Below, piece by piece: positions 52,761 to 62,643 of a stretch of DNA of 64,000 nucleotides (within the stretch, counting starts at the first letter, position 1; the number at the start of each line of letters is the position of its first letter). The notes beneath the pieces are model-generated. The model ran no database searches. It was given only the letters and a program-made list of their open reading frames with translations, and was not told where the DNA came from. The position numbers and the translations under genes were made by a program. The stretch is from NCBI GenBank assembly GCA_026415505.1, contig JAOAGY010000032.1, positions 398,215 to 462,214 on the forward strand, read 5' to 3'. Origin of the DNA: Chlorobiota bacterium (lineage in GTDB: Bacteria; Bacteroidota; Ignavibacteria; Kapaibacteriales; NICIL-2).

Positions 52761-54221
52761 TCAACCAACACTGCCTTCCAGCGAGATCGCCAAGAGCTTT
52801 TGCGCTTCGACGGCGAACTCCAGTGGCAGCTTGCTCAATACTTCGCGTGCATAACCATTGATGATGAGCGCAACGGCTGTTTCGGTATCGATGCCGCGCT
52901 GATTGCAATAGAACAGAATGTCTTCGCCGATCTTCGATGTCGTCGCTTCGTGTTCGACAATCGCCGTGGGATTGGCAACTTCGATATAGGGGAACGTATG
53001 CGCACCGCATTTGTCACCGATGAGCAACGAGTCGCATTGCGAGAAATTCCGTGCGCCATCGGCACTGGGATTGATTCGAACCAGCCCACGATATGAATTG
53101 TTGCTATAACCCGCGCTGATACCTTTCGAGACGATGCGGCTGCGCGTATTGCGTCCGATGTGCGTCATCTTCGTGCCGGTGTCGGCTTGCTGACGGTTGT
53201 TGGTGACGGCAACGGAGTAGAATTCACCGACGGAATTGTCTCCTTTCAAGATGACGCTGGGATACTTCCACGTGATTGCCGATCCAGTTTCGACTTGGGT
53301 CCACGAAATTTTCGAACTATCACCCAAACACACGCCCCGTTTCGTCACGAAGTTGTAGATACCGCCGCGTCCTTCCTTGTCACCAGGATACCAGTTCTGC
53401 ACCGTCGAGTATTTTATTTCGGCACCCGCAAGCGCGACAAGCTCGACGACAGCCGCATGAAGTTGATTTTCGTCGCGCATTGGGGCGGTACAGCCCTCCA
53501 AGTAACTCACATATGCTCCCTCGTCGGCGATGATGAGCGTTCGCTCGAATTGCCCGGTATTTCGAGCGTTGATGCGGAAGTACGTCGAAAGCTCGATGGG
53601 ACATCGTACACCTGGCGGGACGTAACAAAACGAACCATCGGAAAACACCGCTGAATTCAATGCGGCAAAGAAATTGTCGTTCGGTGGTACGACTGTACCA
53701 AGATACTTTCGTACCAAGTCGGGGTGCTCCCGAATCGCTTCGCTCATCGAGCAAAAAATGATGCCGAGCGACCGTAGCTTCTCTCGGAACGTGGTCGCAA
53801 CCGACACACTATCCAACACGGCGTCAACGGCGACGCCGGCGAGAAGCTCTTGCTCATGGAGCGGAATACCGAGTTTTTCGAAGGTGCGTCGCAGTTCGGG
53901 GTCAACATCCTCCAGCGATTTCGGACCGCCGCTCCGCTTCGGTGCCGCGTAGTAGCTGATAGCTTGGTAGTCAATGGGAGAATAGCGAACGTTCGCCCAG
54001 TGCGGTTCTTTCATCTGTTGCCAGTAACGGAACGCCTGCAAGCGCCACTGGAGCATCCACTCCGGCTCGCCTTTCTTCTCCGAAATCATGCGGATAATCG
54101 TCTCGTCCAGCCCCGGTGGAACGATTTCTTCCTCGATCGGTGATTCGAAGCCGTATTTGTATTGGTAATCTTCCGACGTTAGCTGATCGAGGATGTCGGT
54201 GCTTTCGACTCGTTCACTCAC
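52761..54221 (-). CDS. sufB: Fe-S assembly scaffold component SufB
   Basis: 486 residues from GTG 54221, chosen because family members begin close to this point; the upstream frame is open but composition and length argue against it. Motifs are [18 protein letters not shown] (in part), [29 protein letters not shown] (in part) and the C-terminal [21 protein letters not shown] (in part), which holds the cluster-related Cys. First gene of the iron-sulfur run; its promoter should lie in the 135 bases before it, shared divergently with pdxJ. Confidence 0.95.
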   Translation of the reverse strand: MSERVESTDILDQLTSEDYQYKYGFESPIEEEIVPPGLDETIIRMISEKKGEPEWMLQWRLQAFRYWQQMKEPHWANVRYSPIDYQAISYYAAPKRSGGPKSLEDVDPELRRTFEKLGIPLHEQELLAGVAVDAVLDSVSVATTFREKLRSLGIIFCSMSEAIREHPDLVRKYLGTVVPPNDNFFAALNSAVFSDGSFCYVPPGVRCPIELSTYFRINARNTGQFERTLIIADEGAYVSYLEGCTAPMRDENQLHAAVVELVALAGAEIKYSTVQNWYPGDKEGRGGIYNFVTKRGVCLGDSSKISWTQVETGSAITWKYPSVILKGDNSVGEFYSVAVTNNRQQADTGTKMTHIGRNTRSRIVSKGISAGYSNNSYRGLVRINPSADGARNFSQCDSLLIGDKCGAHTFPYIEVANPTAIVEHEATTSKIGEDILFYCNQRGIDTETAVALIINGYAREVLSKLPLEFAVEAQKLLAISLEGSVG

Positions 54222-54321
54222 GGTATTCTCGGGAGAAAAATCCGACAACTTTGTTCTGGTTTCAAGACGCACAACCATCGAGCATTCGTGTATGCGTGCG
54301 AGATTCGGCGAGGAAGCATGC

Positions 54322-54329
54322 GATATTTG
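54322..54329 (+). promoter_or_regulatory. Candidate -7 element (GATATTTG) for pdxJ
   Basis: GATATTTGCA is one base off TAnnTTTG, 27 bases before the pdxJ ATG in the sufB/pdxJ divergent gap. It shares the TTTGCA ending of other candidates. Confidence 0.25.
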
Positions 54330-54356
54330 CATGCTGAACACTCGCGATTTGATTGT

Positions 54357-55091
54357 ATGGCTGAGCTTGCGGTCAATATTGACCACATCGCAACACTTCG
54401 TGAAGCGCGTGGAGGCATCGAACCCGATCCAATTGCTGGTGCTGTCATTGCAGAACTCGCTGGAGCAGTCGGCATCGTCTGCCACTTGCGCGAGGACCGT
54501 CGGCACATCAACGATCGAGATGTACGGTTGCTCCGCGAGATTGTCAAGACAAAACTCGATCTGGAGATGGCAGCAACACCCGACATCATCGCCGTCGCGC
54601 TCGATGTTCTGCCTGACTTGGTGACCATCGTCCCAGAGCGACGCGAAGAACTCACAACCGAAGGCGGACTCGATGTTGCTGCCCGCGTCGAATTCTACGC
54701 CGATCTCGTCGAGCGTATGCACGAGAAAGAGATCGAGGTCAGTTTCTTCATCGAACCCGATCGAGAACAAATCGACGCGGCACTCGAAGCCGGTGCCGAC
54801 ATCGTCGAACTACATACAGGCATCTATGCCAATGCACGCACTCCCGATGAGGTGCGCAGCGAACTCGAGCGGCTTGCCGCTGCAGCCGCCTACGCTCACG
54901 AGAACCGATTGCGCGTCACGGCAGGTCACGGATTGAATTACGTCAATATCACTCCGGTTGTGAGGATTCCGCAGATCGTCGAAGTGAGCATCGGGCACGC
55001 CATCGTTTCGCGTGCTGTGTTTGTCGGGCTGGAACGAGCGGTGCGCGAAATGTGTGCTCTCGTTCGTCTTGGTGCCTCGTCGAACGAGTGA
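54357..55091 (+). CDS. pdxJ: Pyridoxine 5'-phosphate synthase
   Basis: 244 residues from ATG 54357, matching the family length. [17 protein letters not shown] (4-20), [29 protein letters not shown] and the C-terminal [14 protein letters not shown] and [16 protein letters not shown] are diagnostic. It closes the pyridine ring from DXP and aminoacetone phosphate. dxs, which makes DXP, lies 2 kb downstream on the same strand; the product PLP is the cofactor of the two desulfurases on the other side. Confidence 0.95.
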   Translation: MAELAVNIDHIATLREARGGIEPDPIAGAVIAELAGAVGIVCHLREDRRHINDRDVRLLREIVKTKLDLEMAATPDIIAVALDVLPDLVTIVPERREELTTEGGLDVAARVEFYADLVERMHEKEIEVSFFIEPDREQIDAALEAGADIVELHTGIYANARTPDEVRSELERLAAAAAYAHENRLRVTAGHGLNYVNITPVVRIPQIVEVSIGHAIVSRAVFVGLERAVREMCALVRLGASSNE

Positions 55092-55123
55092 GATTTGTTT
55101 CACCTTCTTTTCCGCGACCTTCG

Positions 55124-57010
55124 ATGAAGCTGAACGTAGCCGTTGCGATGAGTCTGCTGCTGGTCGCTACCATGACAGCACAAGACAATCCCCCTATTCG
55201 ATTCGGTTTGCATGGTGGAGTGAACGTCAATTTCCACAACCCGTCGTTTCCAACTCCACAACCGACCGGATCACCGTATTTCAACACATCGGCAACGAGC
55301 GCGACGGGTGCTATCGGTGTGATCGGGCATTTCCCGTTATCGCAACGCCTCGCGCTCGGTATGCGTGCTGCGTACTCATCGCTGGGCAACATTGCGCTCG
55401 ATGCGACAAGTGGACCTGCCGAACGACTCACGGCTGCGTTGCCGCAGCTCGAGTTGATGCCGACGATCGGTATCAACGACGTTATTCTTTCGGAGTCCCT
55501 CTGGCTTTGGGGAGGAATCGAAATCGGGATACCGCTGTCTCCGACGTATTCGCGCGACTCGGCGGGAGTAACCCTCGCCAACGGGATTGCACTGCCCGAT
55601 CCTGGAACACGGATTGCATTGGCGTTCGGTGCTGCCTACGATATCCCGATTGCTCGGCAGTGGACACTTCAACCTGAACTCAGCATTCGATTCCCGTTCA
55701 CAAAGGTTTCTTCCAATAGCGCGTTCGATTCATGGACGATCCCACAAGCACGATTAGCGATCAATTTGTTCTACAGCTTCGGTAACGAACGCACCGATAC
55801 CACACCGCCACCGAACGAACCATTCGTTCGCGGTCGTATAGGACGGGTGGTCAGTATCTCACCGAATGGCGATACGAACGATGTTCGCACTGTCAAATTA
55901 GAAGATGTCCGCTACACGGAGTACTTCCCCATTGTGCCCTACGTATTCTTCCCGGCTAACTCGGACAGACCTGAGTCGTCGTACCGCATACCCGACATGC
56001 GCGAAGCTGGGGAGTCGTTCCCTGCCGATACGCTCAAAGACGCACTGGCAATCAATGACTATACGATCTGGCTACTCTGCCGGCGAATGAATCAATATCC
56101 GACTGCCCAACTCACGCTCGTCGGAACCGACGATGGACGCACCGAGACCCGTGATCGTTCGCTCTCGCTTCGACGCGCACAGGCAATTCGTGCACAATTG
56201 ATAGCCTGCGGTGTCGATTCCTCACGCATTGCAGTCGTAGCCCGCGATCTTCCGGAAAAGCCCTCCGCCCCGAACGATCCCGATGGTATTGCTGAAAACC
56301 GCCGCGTCGAGCTTCGCGCCTCGACCCCTGAAGTGCTCGAGCCATTTCCATCACGCGTCGGCATCGAACGATTGGCAACGCCCGATGTTCTCATCTTCAT
56401 ACCCGATGTAGCATCCTCCGACCCGATCAAGGCATGGGAGTTGACCATCACCCAAGCAGGACGAACGCTGCGTGTGTTCCGTGGCGACGGCACACCGCAT
56501 CCGATCACCTGGACGATCAATCCCAGCGAACTGTCCTCGCTGCAAGTACCAATTGACTACACGTTCCGCGTTGAATCTGTTTTGAACAAATCATCCGAAA
56601 GCAGCGGGTCCATTGCCGTTGATTATCTCAGCAGCACTCGTACACTCAAAGAGCGTGCAGGAAACAAAACTGTCCAGAAGTTTAGTTTGATTCTCTTCGA
56701 CTTCGATAGCGACGTCATCACACCTGACAATCGCCGCATCCTCGACGTGAAGATTCTGCCGGCTATCGTGCCCGGTTCGACGGTGAAGATTTACGGATAC
56801 ACCGACCGCATCGGAGAAGCGCGGTACAATCTCGAACTTTCCCGGCGCCGAGCAGTATCGGTCATGAACTACCTCAAATCGAAGCGCCCCGATGCGACCT
56901 ACGAAACTGCTGGATTCGGTGAAACGATCGAGCGGTTCGACAACAACCGCCCGACAGGACGGCAACTGAGTAGGACAGTACAAATCATCGTCGAAACTCC
57001 CAATCAATGA
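55124..57010 (+). CDS. Outer-membrane protein with N-terminal barrel and tandem OmpA-like domains
   Basis: 628 residues from ATG 55124, which opens a signal peptide ending near TMTAQ. Residues ~25-225 are strand-rich like a small barrel (FGLHGGVNVNFHN, GTRIALAFGAAYDIPIARQW). A first OmpA-like peptidoglycan-binding region, about 275-405, has QLTLVGTDDGRTETRDRSLS, LRRAQAIRAQLIACGVDS and ENRRVELRA. A linker domain follows, then a second, better preserved OmpA domain (about 535-625): LILFDFDSDVITPDNRR, YGYTDRIGEARYNLELSRRR and RPTGRQLSRTVQIIVE. It probably ties the outer membrane to peptidoglycan. Two OmpA-like domains in one chain are unusual. Confidence 0.82.
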   Translation: MKLNVAVAMSLLLVATMTAQDNPPIRFGLHGGVNVNFHNPSFPTPQPTGSPYFNTSATSATGAIGVIGHFPLSQRLALGMRAAYSSLGNIALDATSGPAERLTAALPQLELMPTIGINDVILSESLWLWGGIEIGIPLSPTYSRDSAGVTLANGIALPDPGTRIALAFGAAYDIPIARQWTLQPELSIRFPFTKVSSNSAFDSWTIPQARLAINLFYSFGNERTDTTPPPNEPFVRGRIGRVVSISPNGDTNDVRTVKLEDVRYTEYFPIVPYVFFPANSDRPESSYRIPDMREAGESFPADTLKDALAINDYTIWLLCRRMNQYPTAQLTLVGTDDGRTETRDRSLSLRRAQAIRAQLIACGVDSSRIAVVARDLPEKPSAPNDPDGIAENRRVELRASTPEVLEPFPSRVGIERLATPDVLIFIPDVASSDPIKAWELTITQAGRTLRVFRGDGTPHPITWTINPSELSSLQVPIDYTFRVESVLNKSSESSGSIAVDYLSSTRTLKERAGNKTVQKFSLILFDFDSDVITPDNRRILDVKILPAIVPGSTVKIYGYTDRIGEARYNLELSRRRAVSVMNYLKSKRPDATYETAGFGETIERFDNNRPTGRQLSRTVQIIVETPNQ

Positions 57011-57077
57011 GTCGCCGGGAACTTGGCACTATTGCAGCGACGTTGCTCCAGCACCAGATGAGCGTTACCAGTCACCC

Positions 57078-59027
57078 ATGAGCCAATACAAATATCTTTT
57101 CGACATCGATTCGCCCGCCGATTTGCGGCAACTTCCCGAAGCAGCGCTCAGAGATGTTGCAGCGGAAGTGCGGCAATACTTGATCGATGTTATCACACAA
57201 GTGGGAGGGCATTTCGGTGCCGGGCTCGGTGTCGTCGAATTGACCGTCGCATTGCACTATGTATTCGATACACCACACGATCGTCTCGTCTTCGATACTG
57301 GACACCAAGGCTATCCGCACAAAATCTTGACGGGACGACGTGATCAGCTCGCGACAATTCGTCAACTCGGAGGTCTTTCAGGTTTTCTCAAGCGGAGTGA
57401 GAGCGAATACGATGTCTTCGGTGCAGGACATGCCTCGACAAGCATCAGTGCCGCACTCGGTATGGCGATCGCGCGCGACCTCAAGGGCGAGGACTTCAAA
57501 GTCGTCGCCATCATCGGCGACGGTGCGATGACCGGTGGGCTTGCATACGAAGCGATGAACAACTGTGGCGTCCAAAAACGCAACATCATCGTTGTGCTCA
57601 ACGACAACAACATGTCCATTGCACCGAATGTATGGGCAATATCGAATTATTTTACAGAAGTATTCACGACGCCCACAGCGATCAAGCTTCGCCAGCAATT
57701 CAAACAGCTTGCTTCGCAAGCTGGACAACTCGGCGATCGCATTCGCTACCTGGTAGGCCGCATCGAAGACGGTTTCAAAGCAGTGCTCACGCCGGGCATG
57801 CTGTTCGAGTCGCTCGGCTTCAAGTACTTCGGACCAATCAACGGACACAACATCACGCAACTGGTGCGCATACTCCGCCACATCAAAGACCTGCCCGGAC
57901 CGATTCTCCTCCATGTCCGCACGCAAAAAGGCAAAGGCTACAAGCCCGCAGAAGAAGACAAGCAGTTTCTGCACGCCATCGGGAAGGTAGATAAAATCAC
58001 GGGCAAAGCGCTTTCGTTGCCCTCTGCAAAGCCGCAACCGCCGACGTATCAAAAAGTTTTCGGCGAGGCACTCGCAGAGATCATGCGCGAGAATCCGCGT
58101 GTGGTCGGCATTACCGCTGCAATGCCTGACGGAACAGGTTTGGATATCGTCCAACGTCAATTTCCCGAACGCGTCTTCGATGTCGGTATTGCGGAAGGGC
58201 ATGCAGTAACCAGTGCTGCGGGTATGGCGACCGAAAGTATCGTTCCGGTGTGCGCGATTTACTCGACCTTTCTTCAACGAGCATTCGATATGATCGTGCA
58301 CGATGTCGCACTGCAGCATCTGCATGTCGTCTTTGCCCTCGACCGCGCAGGCGTTGTCGGTGCCGATGGACCGACGCATCACGGTGTGCTCGATTTAGCA
58401 TACATGCGTATTGTGCCGGGTGCGGTCGTAATGGCACCGAAAGACGAGCAAGAGTTGCGCGACATGCTCTACTCGGCGATCTACGCATATACTAACGGTC
58501 CGGTCTCGATACGATATCCGCGTGGGAATGCGATTGGTGTACCGCTGCGTCCGATGCAACTTCTCCCCCTCGGCAAAGGTGAGTTGCTTCGCGATGGCAA
58601 CGATGTCGCGCTCGTTGCGGTCGGTCCATTGGTGTATCGCGCGCTCGACGCTGCCGACATCCTCCACAGCAAGTACGGCATCAGTGCGGCGGTCGTCAAT
58701 GCTCGTTTCGTCAAGCCACTCGACGACACACTGCTGATCGATCTTGCACGGCGTATCAGATGGATCGTTACGCTCGAAGACGGTCAAATTCACGGTGGAT
58801 TCGGTTCAGCCGTTGCCGAACTTTTCGCCGAACACAAGCTCACAGACGTCCACCTGAAACTGCATGGCATCGAAGATCGTTTCGTCGAGCACGGCACACA
58901 AGAAGAACTCTATCGCCTTCTTGCTCTCGACGCCGAGGGGATCGTGCGAACGACACTCGACTTTCTCGCTCATACTTCCGTCGAATCGTCTTCGGACACA
59001 GCCAACGAGAAGACGAGTATGGTGTGA
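57078..59027 (+). CDS. dxs: 1-deoxy-D-xylulose-5-phosphate synthase
   Basis: 649 residues. FDTGHQGYPHKILTGR, the thiamine-diphosphate motif GDGAMTGGLAYEAMNN (about 147-163) with VLNDNNMSIAPNVWA, and the transketolase central domain with DVGIAEGHAVTSAAGMA and YSTFLQRAFDMIVHD are typical of DXS. The C-terminal domain ends in GIEDRFVEHGTQEELY. It makes DXP for isoprenoids (with ispG and uppS in this window) and for PLP (pdxJ). Confidence 0.95.
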   Translation: MSQYKYLFDIDSPADLRQLPEAALRDVAAEVRQYLIDVITQVGGHFGAGLGVVELTVALHYVFDTPHDRLVFDTGHQGYPHKILTGRRDQLATIRQLGGLSGFLKRSESEYDVFGAGHASTSISAALGMAIARDLKGEDFKVVAIIGDGAMTGGLAYEAMNNCGVQKRNIIVVLNDNNMSIAPNVWAISNYFTEVFTTPTAIKLRQQFKQLASQAGQLGDRIRYLVGRIEDGFKAVLTPGMLFESLGFKYFGPINGHNITQLVRILRHIKDLPGPILLHVRTQKGKGYKPAEEDKQFLHAIGKVDKITGKALSLPSAKPQPPTYQKVFGEALAEIMRENPRVVGITAAMPDGTGLDIVQRQFPERVFDVGIAEGHAVTSAAGMATESIVPVCAIYSTFLQRAFDMIVHDVALQHLHVVFALDRAGVVGADGPTHHGVLDLAYMRIVPGAVVMAPKDEQELRDMLYSAIYAYTNGPVSIRYPRGNAIGVPLRPMQLLPLGKGELLRDGNDVALVAVGPLVYRALDAADILHSKYGISAAVVNARFVKPLDDTLLIDLARRIRWIVTLEDGQIHGGFGSAVAELFAEHKLTDVHLKLHGIEDRFVEHGTQEELYRLLALDAEGIVRTTLDFLAHTSVESSSDTANEKTSMV

Positions 59028-59044
59028 CTGTCGGCAGAGAAGCG

Positions 59045-59052
59045 TATTTTTG
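59045..59052 (+). promoter_or_regulatory. Bacteroidota-type -7 element (TATTTTTG) for tRNA-Lys
   Basis: TATTTTTGCA is an exact TAnnTTTG match that ends 15 bases before the tRNA, the right distance for a short leader. No clear -33 TTG. Confidence 0.5.
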
Positions 59053-59067
59053 CATCGGTACTCACCA

Positions 59068-59139
59068 GACCCCGTAGCTCAGTGGTAGAGCATCTGACTT
59101 TTAATCAGAGGGCCGCAGGTTCGATCCCTGCCGGGGTCA
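59068..59139 (+). tRNA. tRNA-Lys (anticodon TTT)
   Basis: A full cloverleaf folds by eye: 7-bp acceptor GACCCCG/CGGGGTC, D stem GCTC/GAGC, anticodon stem TCTGA/TCAGA with loop CTTTTAA (anticodon TTT at 59100-59102), variable GGGCC, T stem GCAGG/CCTGC with loop TTCGATC, discriminator A. The CCA end is not encoded, so CCA must be added by the enzyme. Confidence 0.97.
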
Positions 59140-59188
59140 CTCGCCCGATCATCGGGCAGTGTCCGACCGTCGCCCCCACAGTGTGAGC

Positions 59189-60979
59189 ATGTCTCAGCCC
59201 TCATCGGCATCACGTGATTGGCGGATACTTCTCCGGCTGCTCGCTTACGTGCGACCGTACACACGTCCGTTGCTCGGCGCGGTCGCGATAACACTGGTGG
59301 TTTCGGCACTTGGACCGCTGCGCCCATGGCTCTTCCGTCATGCGATCGATGCAGCGACTCTCTCGAACGGCTGGGTGCAGGTGCTCGAATATGGCGGCAT
59401 CATCGCCGCAATGCTCGCTCTCCATGCAGCACTGCAAGTTGCGCAAACCTACTTGCTTCAATGGATCGGGCAGAAAACTCTTCACGACATGCGACGGCAT
59501 GTTTTCAGTCACATCCTCCGTTTACCGTTTCGCACAATTGACACAACACCCGTGGGTCGGCTCGTCACGCGCGCGACGAACGACGTCGAGGCACTCAGCG
59601 AGCTATTTTCATCCGGCGTGGTGATGATCGTTTCCGATATTCTCGTGTTGGCGTGGATACTGGCGTTCATGTTTGCAACCGACGTCGAACTGACGCTCTA
59701 TTCGCTCGTCGTCATACCATTGCTGCTGATCGCTGCCGCGATATTCCGAGCGAAGGTGCGCAAGGTGTATTCGGCAATCCGCGTGCAAGTAGCGCGGATG
59801 AACGCATTCCTGAACGAATACATCCAGGGTATCGCGACGATTCACTTGTTCAACTTCCATCGGCAACGTGCGCAACAGTTCGACCAGATCAATTCGGAGC
59901 ACACACGACTTCAACTACGAACGGTCACCTACTACGCATCGTTTTTCCCGGTCGTCGAGTTGCTTTCGGTCCTTGCATTGTGCTTGGTACTCTACGCAGC
60001 GTTCGGTAGGACCATCAGCGGAACGATCAGCATCGGGACCATTGTGTCGTTTCTCATGTACGGAGAAATGTTCTTCCGCCCTATTCGCGACCTGACGGAA
60101 AAGTACAACGTCCTCCAAACCGCGACGACTGCATCCGAGCGAATCTTTGCTCTCCTCGACCAGCCACTCGACGATACAGACATCGCACCGGACGTGGTCG
60201 AAGCCCGACCGATCGAACACGGCATCGTTTTCGATCGCGTCGAGTTCAGCTACGACGGCACGACGACCGTCTTGCAGCAGATTTCGCTCGAAATCCCCGC
60301 CAAGAAGATGGTCGCGATCGTGGGTGCGACAGGATCAGGCAAAAGCACTATCGCCAATCTCCTGTTGAAGTTTTACCGACCGCAGAGCGGCAGCATCACG
60401 ATAGATGGCGTCGAGCTGAATCGCATCGAGACCGCATCACACCGTCGGCGCTGTGCGATCGTGCTCCAAGATGCCTTCCTGTTTTCTCGTTCGCCGCAAG
60501 AGAACATTACGCTCGGTCGCGAGCTGTCTATCGAGCATCTCTGGGATAAGCTGCAAAGAACACATCCGCATTTGACCGAGCGACTACGCCACATCGAACA
60601 ACTCCAGGAGCGCGGTGCGTCGCTGTCAGCCGGCGAACGGCAGATTATCGCTCTCCTGCGTGCGATCGCCGGGGAGCCCCAATTGCTCATTCTCGACGAA
60701 GCGACAGCGCACGTGGATTCCGAAACCGAACGCATCCTCATGGAGATCGTCTCCAGCATGCGTGGCGATGCGACAATCGTCGTGATTGCCCACCGGTTGG
60801 CTACAGTCCGCAGTGCGGATACGATCGTTGTGCTCCATCACGGACGCATCGTCGAAACAGGTACACATCGCCAGCTACTTGCCGCCGGTGGATATTACGC
60901 CACGCTTTACCGACTCCAGCAATTGGATGCGCAGCGCGTGACCGATGGCACGACAACAACGTTACCCACGACATTATGA
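59189..60979 (+). CDS. ABC exporter, fused membrane and ATPase domains (MsbA/MdlB-like)
   Basis: 596 residues from ATG 59189 (GTG 59159 is in frame). Six membrane helices occupy about 30-310, including the coupling region DTTPVGRLVTRATNDVEAL. The ATPase half has Walker A GATGSGKS (about 379-386), Q-loop VLQDAFLFS, signature LSAGERQ (about 479), Walker B LLILDEATA and the switch His in VIAHRLAT. It works as a dimer exporting lipids, peptides or drugs; substrate unknown. Its stop overlaps the holB start (ATGA). Confidence 0.93.
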   Translation: MSQPSSASRDWRILLRLLAYVRPYTRPLLGAVAITLVVSALGPLRPWLFRHAIDAATLSNGWVQVLEYGGIIAAMLALHAALQVAQTYLLQWIGQKTLHDMRRHVFSHILRLPFRTIDTTPVGRLVTRATNDVEALSELFSSGVVMIVSDILVLAWILAFMFATDVELTLYSLVVIPLLLIAAAIFRAKVRKVYSAIRVQVARMNAFLNEYIQGIATIHLFNFHRQRAQQFDQINSEHTRLQLRTVTYYASFFPVVELLSVLALCLVLYAAFGRTISGTISIGTIVSFLMYGEMFFRPIRDLTEKYNVLQTATTASERIFALLDQPLDDTDIAPDVVEARPIEHGIVFDRVEFSYDGTTTVLQQISLEIPAKKMVAIVGATGSGKSTIANLLLKFYRPQSGSITIDGVELNRIETASHRRRCAIVLQDAFLFSRSPQENITLGRELSIEHLWDKLQRTHPHLTERLRHIEQLQERGASLSAGERQIIALLRAIAGEPQLLILDEATAHVDSETERILMEIVSSMRGDATIVVIAHRLATVRSADTIVVLHHGRIVETGTHRQLLAAGGYYATLYRLQQLDAQRVTDGTTTTLPTTL

Positions 60980-62148
60980 GGTGGCAGCGCGTCATTGGAC
61001 AAGAACACGCAAAGGAGATTCTCATTTCAGCGATCCGCAGAGACAGGATCGCACACGCGTACTGCTTGTGGGGACCGGAAGGAGTCGGTAAAGATGCACT
61101 TGCGATCGAATTCGCGCGCGTGCTCAATTGCTCGGAGCCGATCGTCTCGACCGAGAGGATCGAAGCATGCGGCCGATGCAAAGATTGCTTGCAGATGAGC
61201 AACCTTCAACATCCGAATGTTCGGCTTGTGTTCTCGCTGCCCGCAGCGGGCAAAGGCAGCGACGACGACTCTCCGCTCGTTCGGCTCAGCGACGATCACA
61301 TTGCCCTCATCCAAGAACAACTCGCGCTCAAGGCGCACGACCCATATCACGACATCAGCATTCCGAACGCAACTCAAATCCGCATTGCCTCGATTCGCGA
61401 TGTACGGCGAACCTTACAACTTTCCGCCCCGCTTGCTCACGGCTGGCGAGTCGTCATCATCAGCGAAGCCGACGCAATGACTATCGAAGCTGCGAATGCA
61501 TTTCTCAAGACACTCGAAGAGCCGCACGCTCGCACGACGCTGATACTGACCACATCACGACGCGATCAGCTACCCCCGACAATCCTTTCGCGGTGCCAGC
61601 AGATTCACTGCGGCGCACTTAGCGACGACGACATCGCCGCAGCACTTGTCGAACGTGAGAATGTGTCTCCGGATCGAGCACGTGTTATCGCTGCGCTGGC
61701 GCAAGGTAGTTTCCGCCGTGCCGTCGAACTCGTTCGATCGAGCCAGGACGACGATTCGTCGGAGTTGGCGTTGACCTTTCTGCGAACAGCATTGAAACCA
61801 TCTCGCTATCAAAACGAGCTGCATGGGTTAATCGAACGTCGTATTGCAACACTCGACCGGCAGCAAATTGCCGTAGTCTTGCGTCTGCTGCTGATCTGGC
61901 TCAACGATGCTTATCGTCTCCGTACTCTCTCCGACGCATCTCGATATTTAGCATTCCGAGAGGGAGATGCAGCGACTGCCTTGCGGCGGTTCATCGAGCG
62001 TTACACGAGAGCACGACTCGACGATGCGATCGAAGCAGTCGAACGTGCGATAGCAGCACTCGAGTCGAATGCACAGGTACCGCTTGCACTCGTAGCCCTT
62101 GCGGTCCGTCTGCGCCGGACGATCGGACAAACAACATCGTCGCAGTAA
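60976..62148 (+). CDS. holB: DNA polymerase III delta' subunit (clamp loader)
   Basis: 390 residues. AAA+ module: GPEGVGKD P-loop (33-40), four zinc-ligand Cys (C52, C65, C68, C71; CGRCKDC), Walker B-like VVIISEADAMT, NAFLKTLEEPHARTTLIL and the sensor PPTILSRCQQI. The C-terminal ~180 residues form the helical collar. The P-loop looks intact, unlike E. coli delta'; DnaX is the other family option but its longer tail is missing. Coupled to the ABC gene by ATGA. Confidence 0.9.
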   Translation: MRWQRVIGQEHAKEILISAIRRDRIAHAYCLWGPEGVGKDALAIEFARVLNCSEPIVSTERIEACGRCKDCLQMSNLQHPNVRLVFSLPAAGKGSDDDSPLVRLSDDHIALIQEQLALKAHDPYHDISIPNATQIRIASIRDVRRTLQLSAPLAHGWRVVIISEADAMTIEAANAFLKTLEEPHARTTLILTTSRRDQLPPTILSRCQQIHCGALSDDDIAAALVERENVSPDRARVIAALAQGSFRRAVELVRSSQDDDSSELALTFLRTALKPSRYQNELHGLIERRIATLDRQQIAVVLRLLLIWLNDAYRLRTLSDASRYLAFREGDAATALRRFIERYTRARLDDAIEAVERAIAALESNAQVPLALVALAVRLRRTIGQTTSSQ

Positions 62149-62151
62149 CAG

Positions 62152-62637
62152 ATGCGCGCAGTCGTTCAGCGGGTACATTGGGCGAGAGTTCGTGTTGCCG
62201 ATCGCGTCGTCGGCGAGATTGACCGTGGTGTGCTTGTGCTGCTCGGGATTCACAGAGACGATTCCCTTGAGATCGCTTCGTGGATTGCCCACAAAATCGC
62301 CGGATTACGAATTTTTCCGAACGAACACGGACGTTTCGATCGTTCGGTCGCCGACGTTCGGGGTTCTGTTCTCGTCGTGTCACAGTTCACGCTCTACGGC
62401 GATGCCCGCCGAGGTTTCCGACCGAGCTTTAGTGATGCAGCTCCACCGGACAAAGCTGAACCGCTCTACGAACATGTAGTCAATCAGCTTCGCACGCGAC
62501 ATGCTCTCCATACCGAAATGGGAATTTTCGGTGCGGACATGGAAGTCGAAAGCTGTAACTGGGGTCCTGTCACGATCATCATCGAAAAAGAAAGCGGCTT
62601 CCCTCACGTCGAGGAAAGCCGCACCAGTTCTTCGTAG
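62152..62637 (+). CDS. dtd: D-aminoacyl-tRNA deacylase
   Basis: 161 residues. MRAVVQRVHWARVRV, VLLGIHRDDS, the catalytic SQFTLYGDARRG, RPSFSDAAPP and the cross-subunit Gly-cisPro motif in NWGPVTI identify DTD. It removes D-amino acids wrongly attached to tRNA. It follows holB after 3 bases. Its last ~45 coding bases also contain a hairpin that serves as terminator for the convergent E2 gene. Confidence 0.95.
   Translation: MRAVVQRVHWARVRVADRVVGEIDRGVLVLLGIHRDDSLEIASWIAHKIAGLRIFPNEHGRFDRSVADVRGSVLVVSQFTLYGDARRGFRPSFSDAAPPDKAEPLYEHVVNQLRTRHALHTEMGIFGADMEVESCNWGPVTIIIEKESGFPHVEESRTSSS
62585..62622 (-). terminator. Rho-independent terminator of the E2 gene, inside the dtd coding end
   Basis: Bases 62594-62605 pair with 62611-62622 (11 of 12 pairs, loop ACGTC). 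On the minus strand the hairpin is followed by TTTCTTTTT (62593-62585). On the plus strand the following bases have no T run, so it works for the minus-strand gene. Confidence 0.75.
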
Positions 62638-62643
62638 CTCCGA

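Noticed and set aside
57378..58382. 334-codon minus-strand frame
   Set aside because: Antisense to dxs with no recognisable domain.
59143..59157. Hairpin GCCCGA-TCA-TCGGGC just after tRNA-Lys
   Set aside because: Only 6 bp with a 3-base loop and no T run; it could be a processing or pausing site but does not qualify as a terminator.
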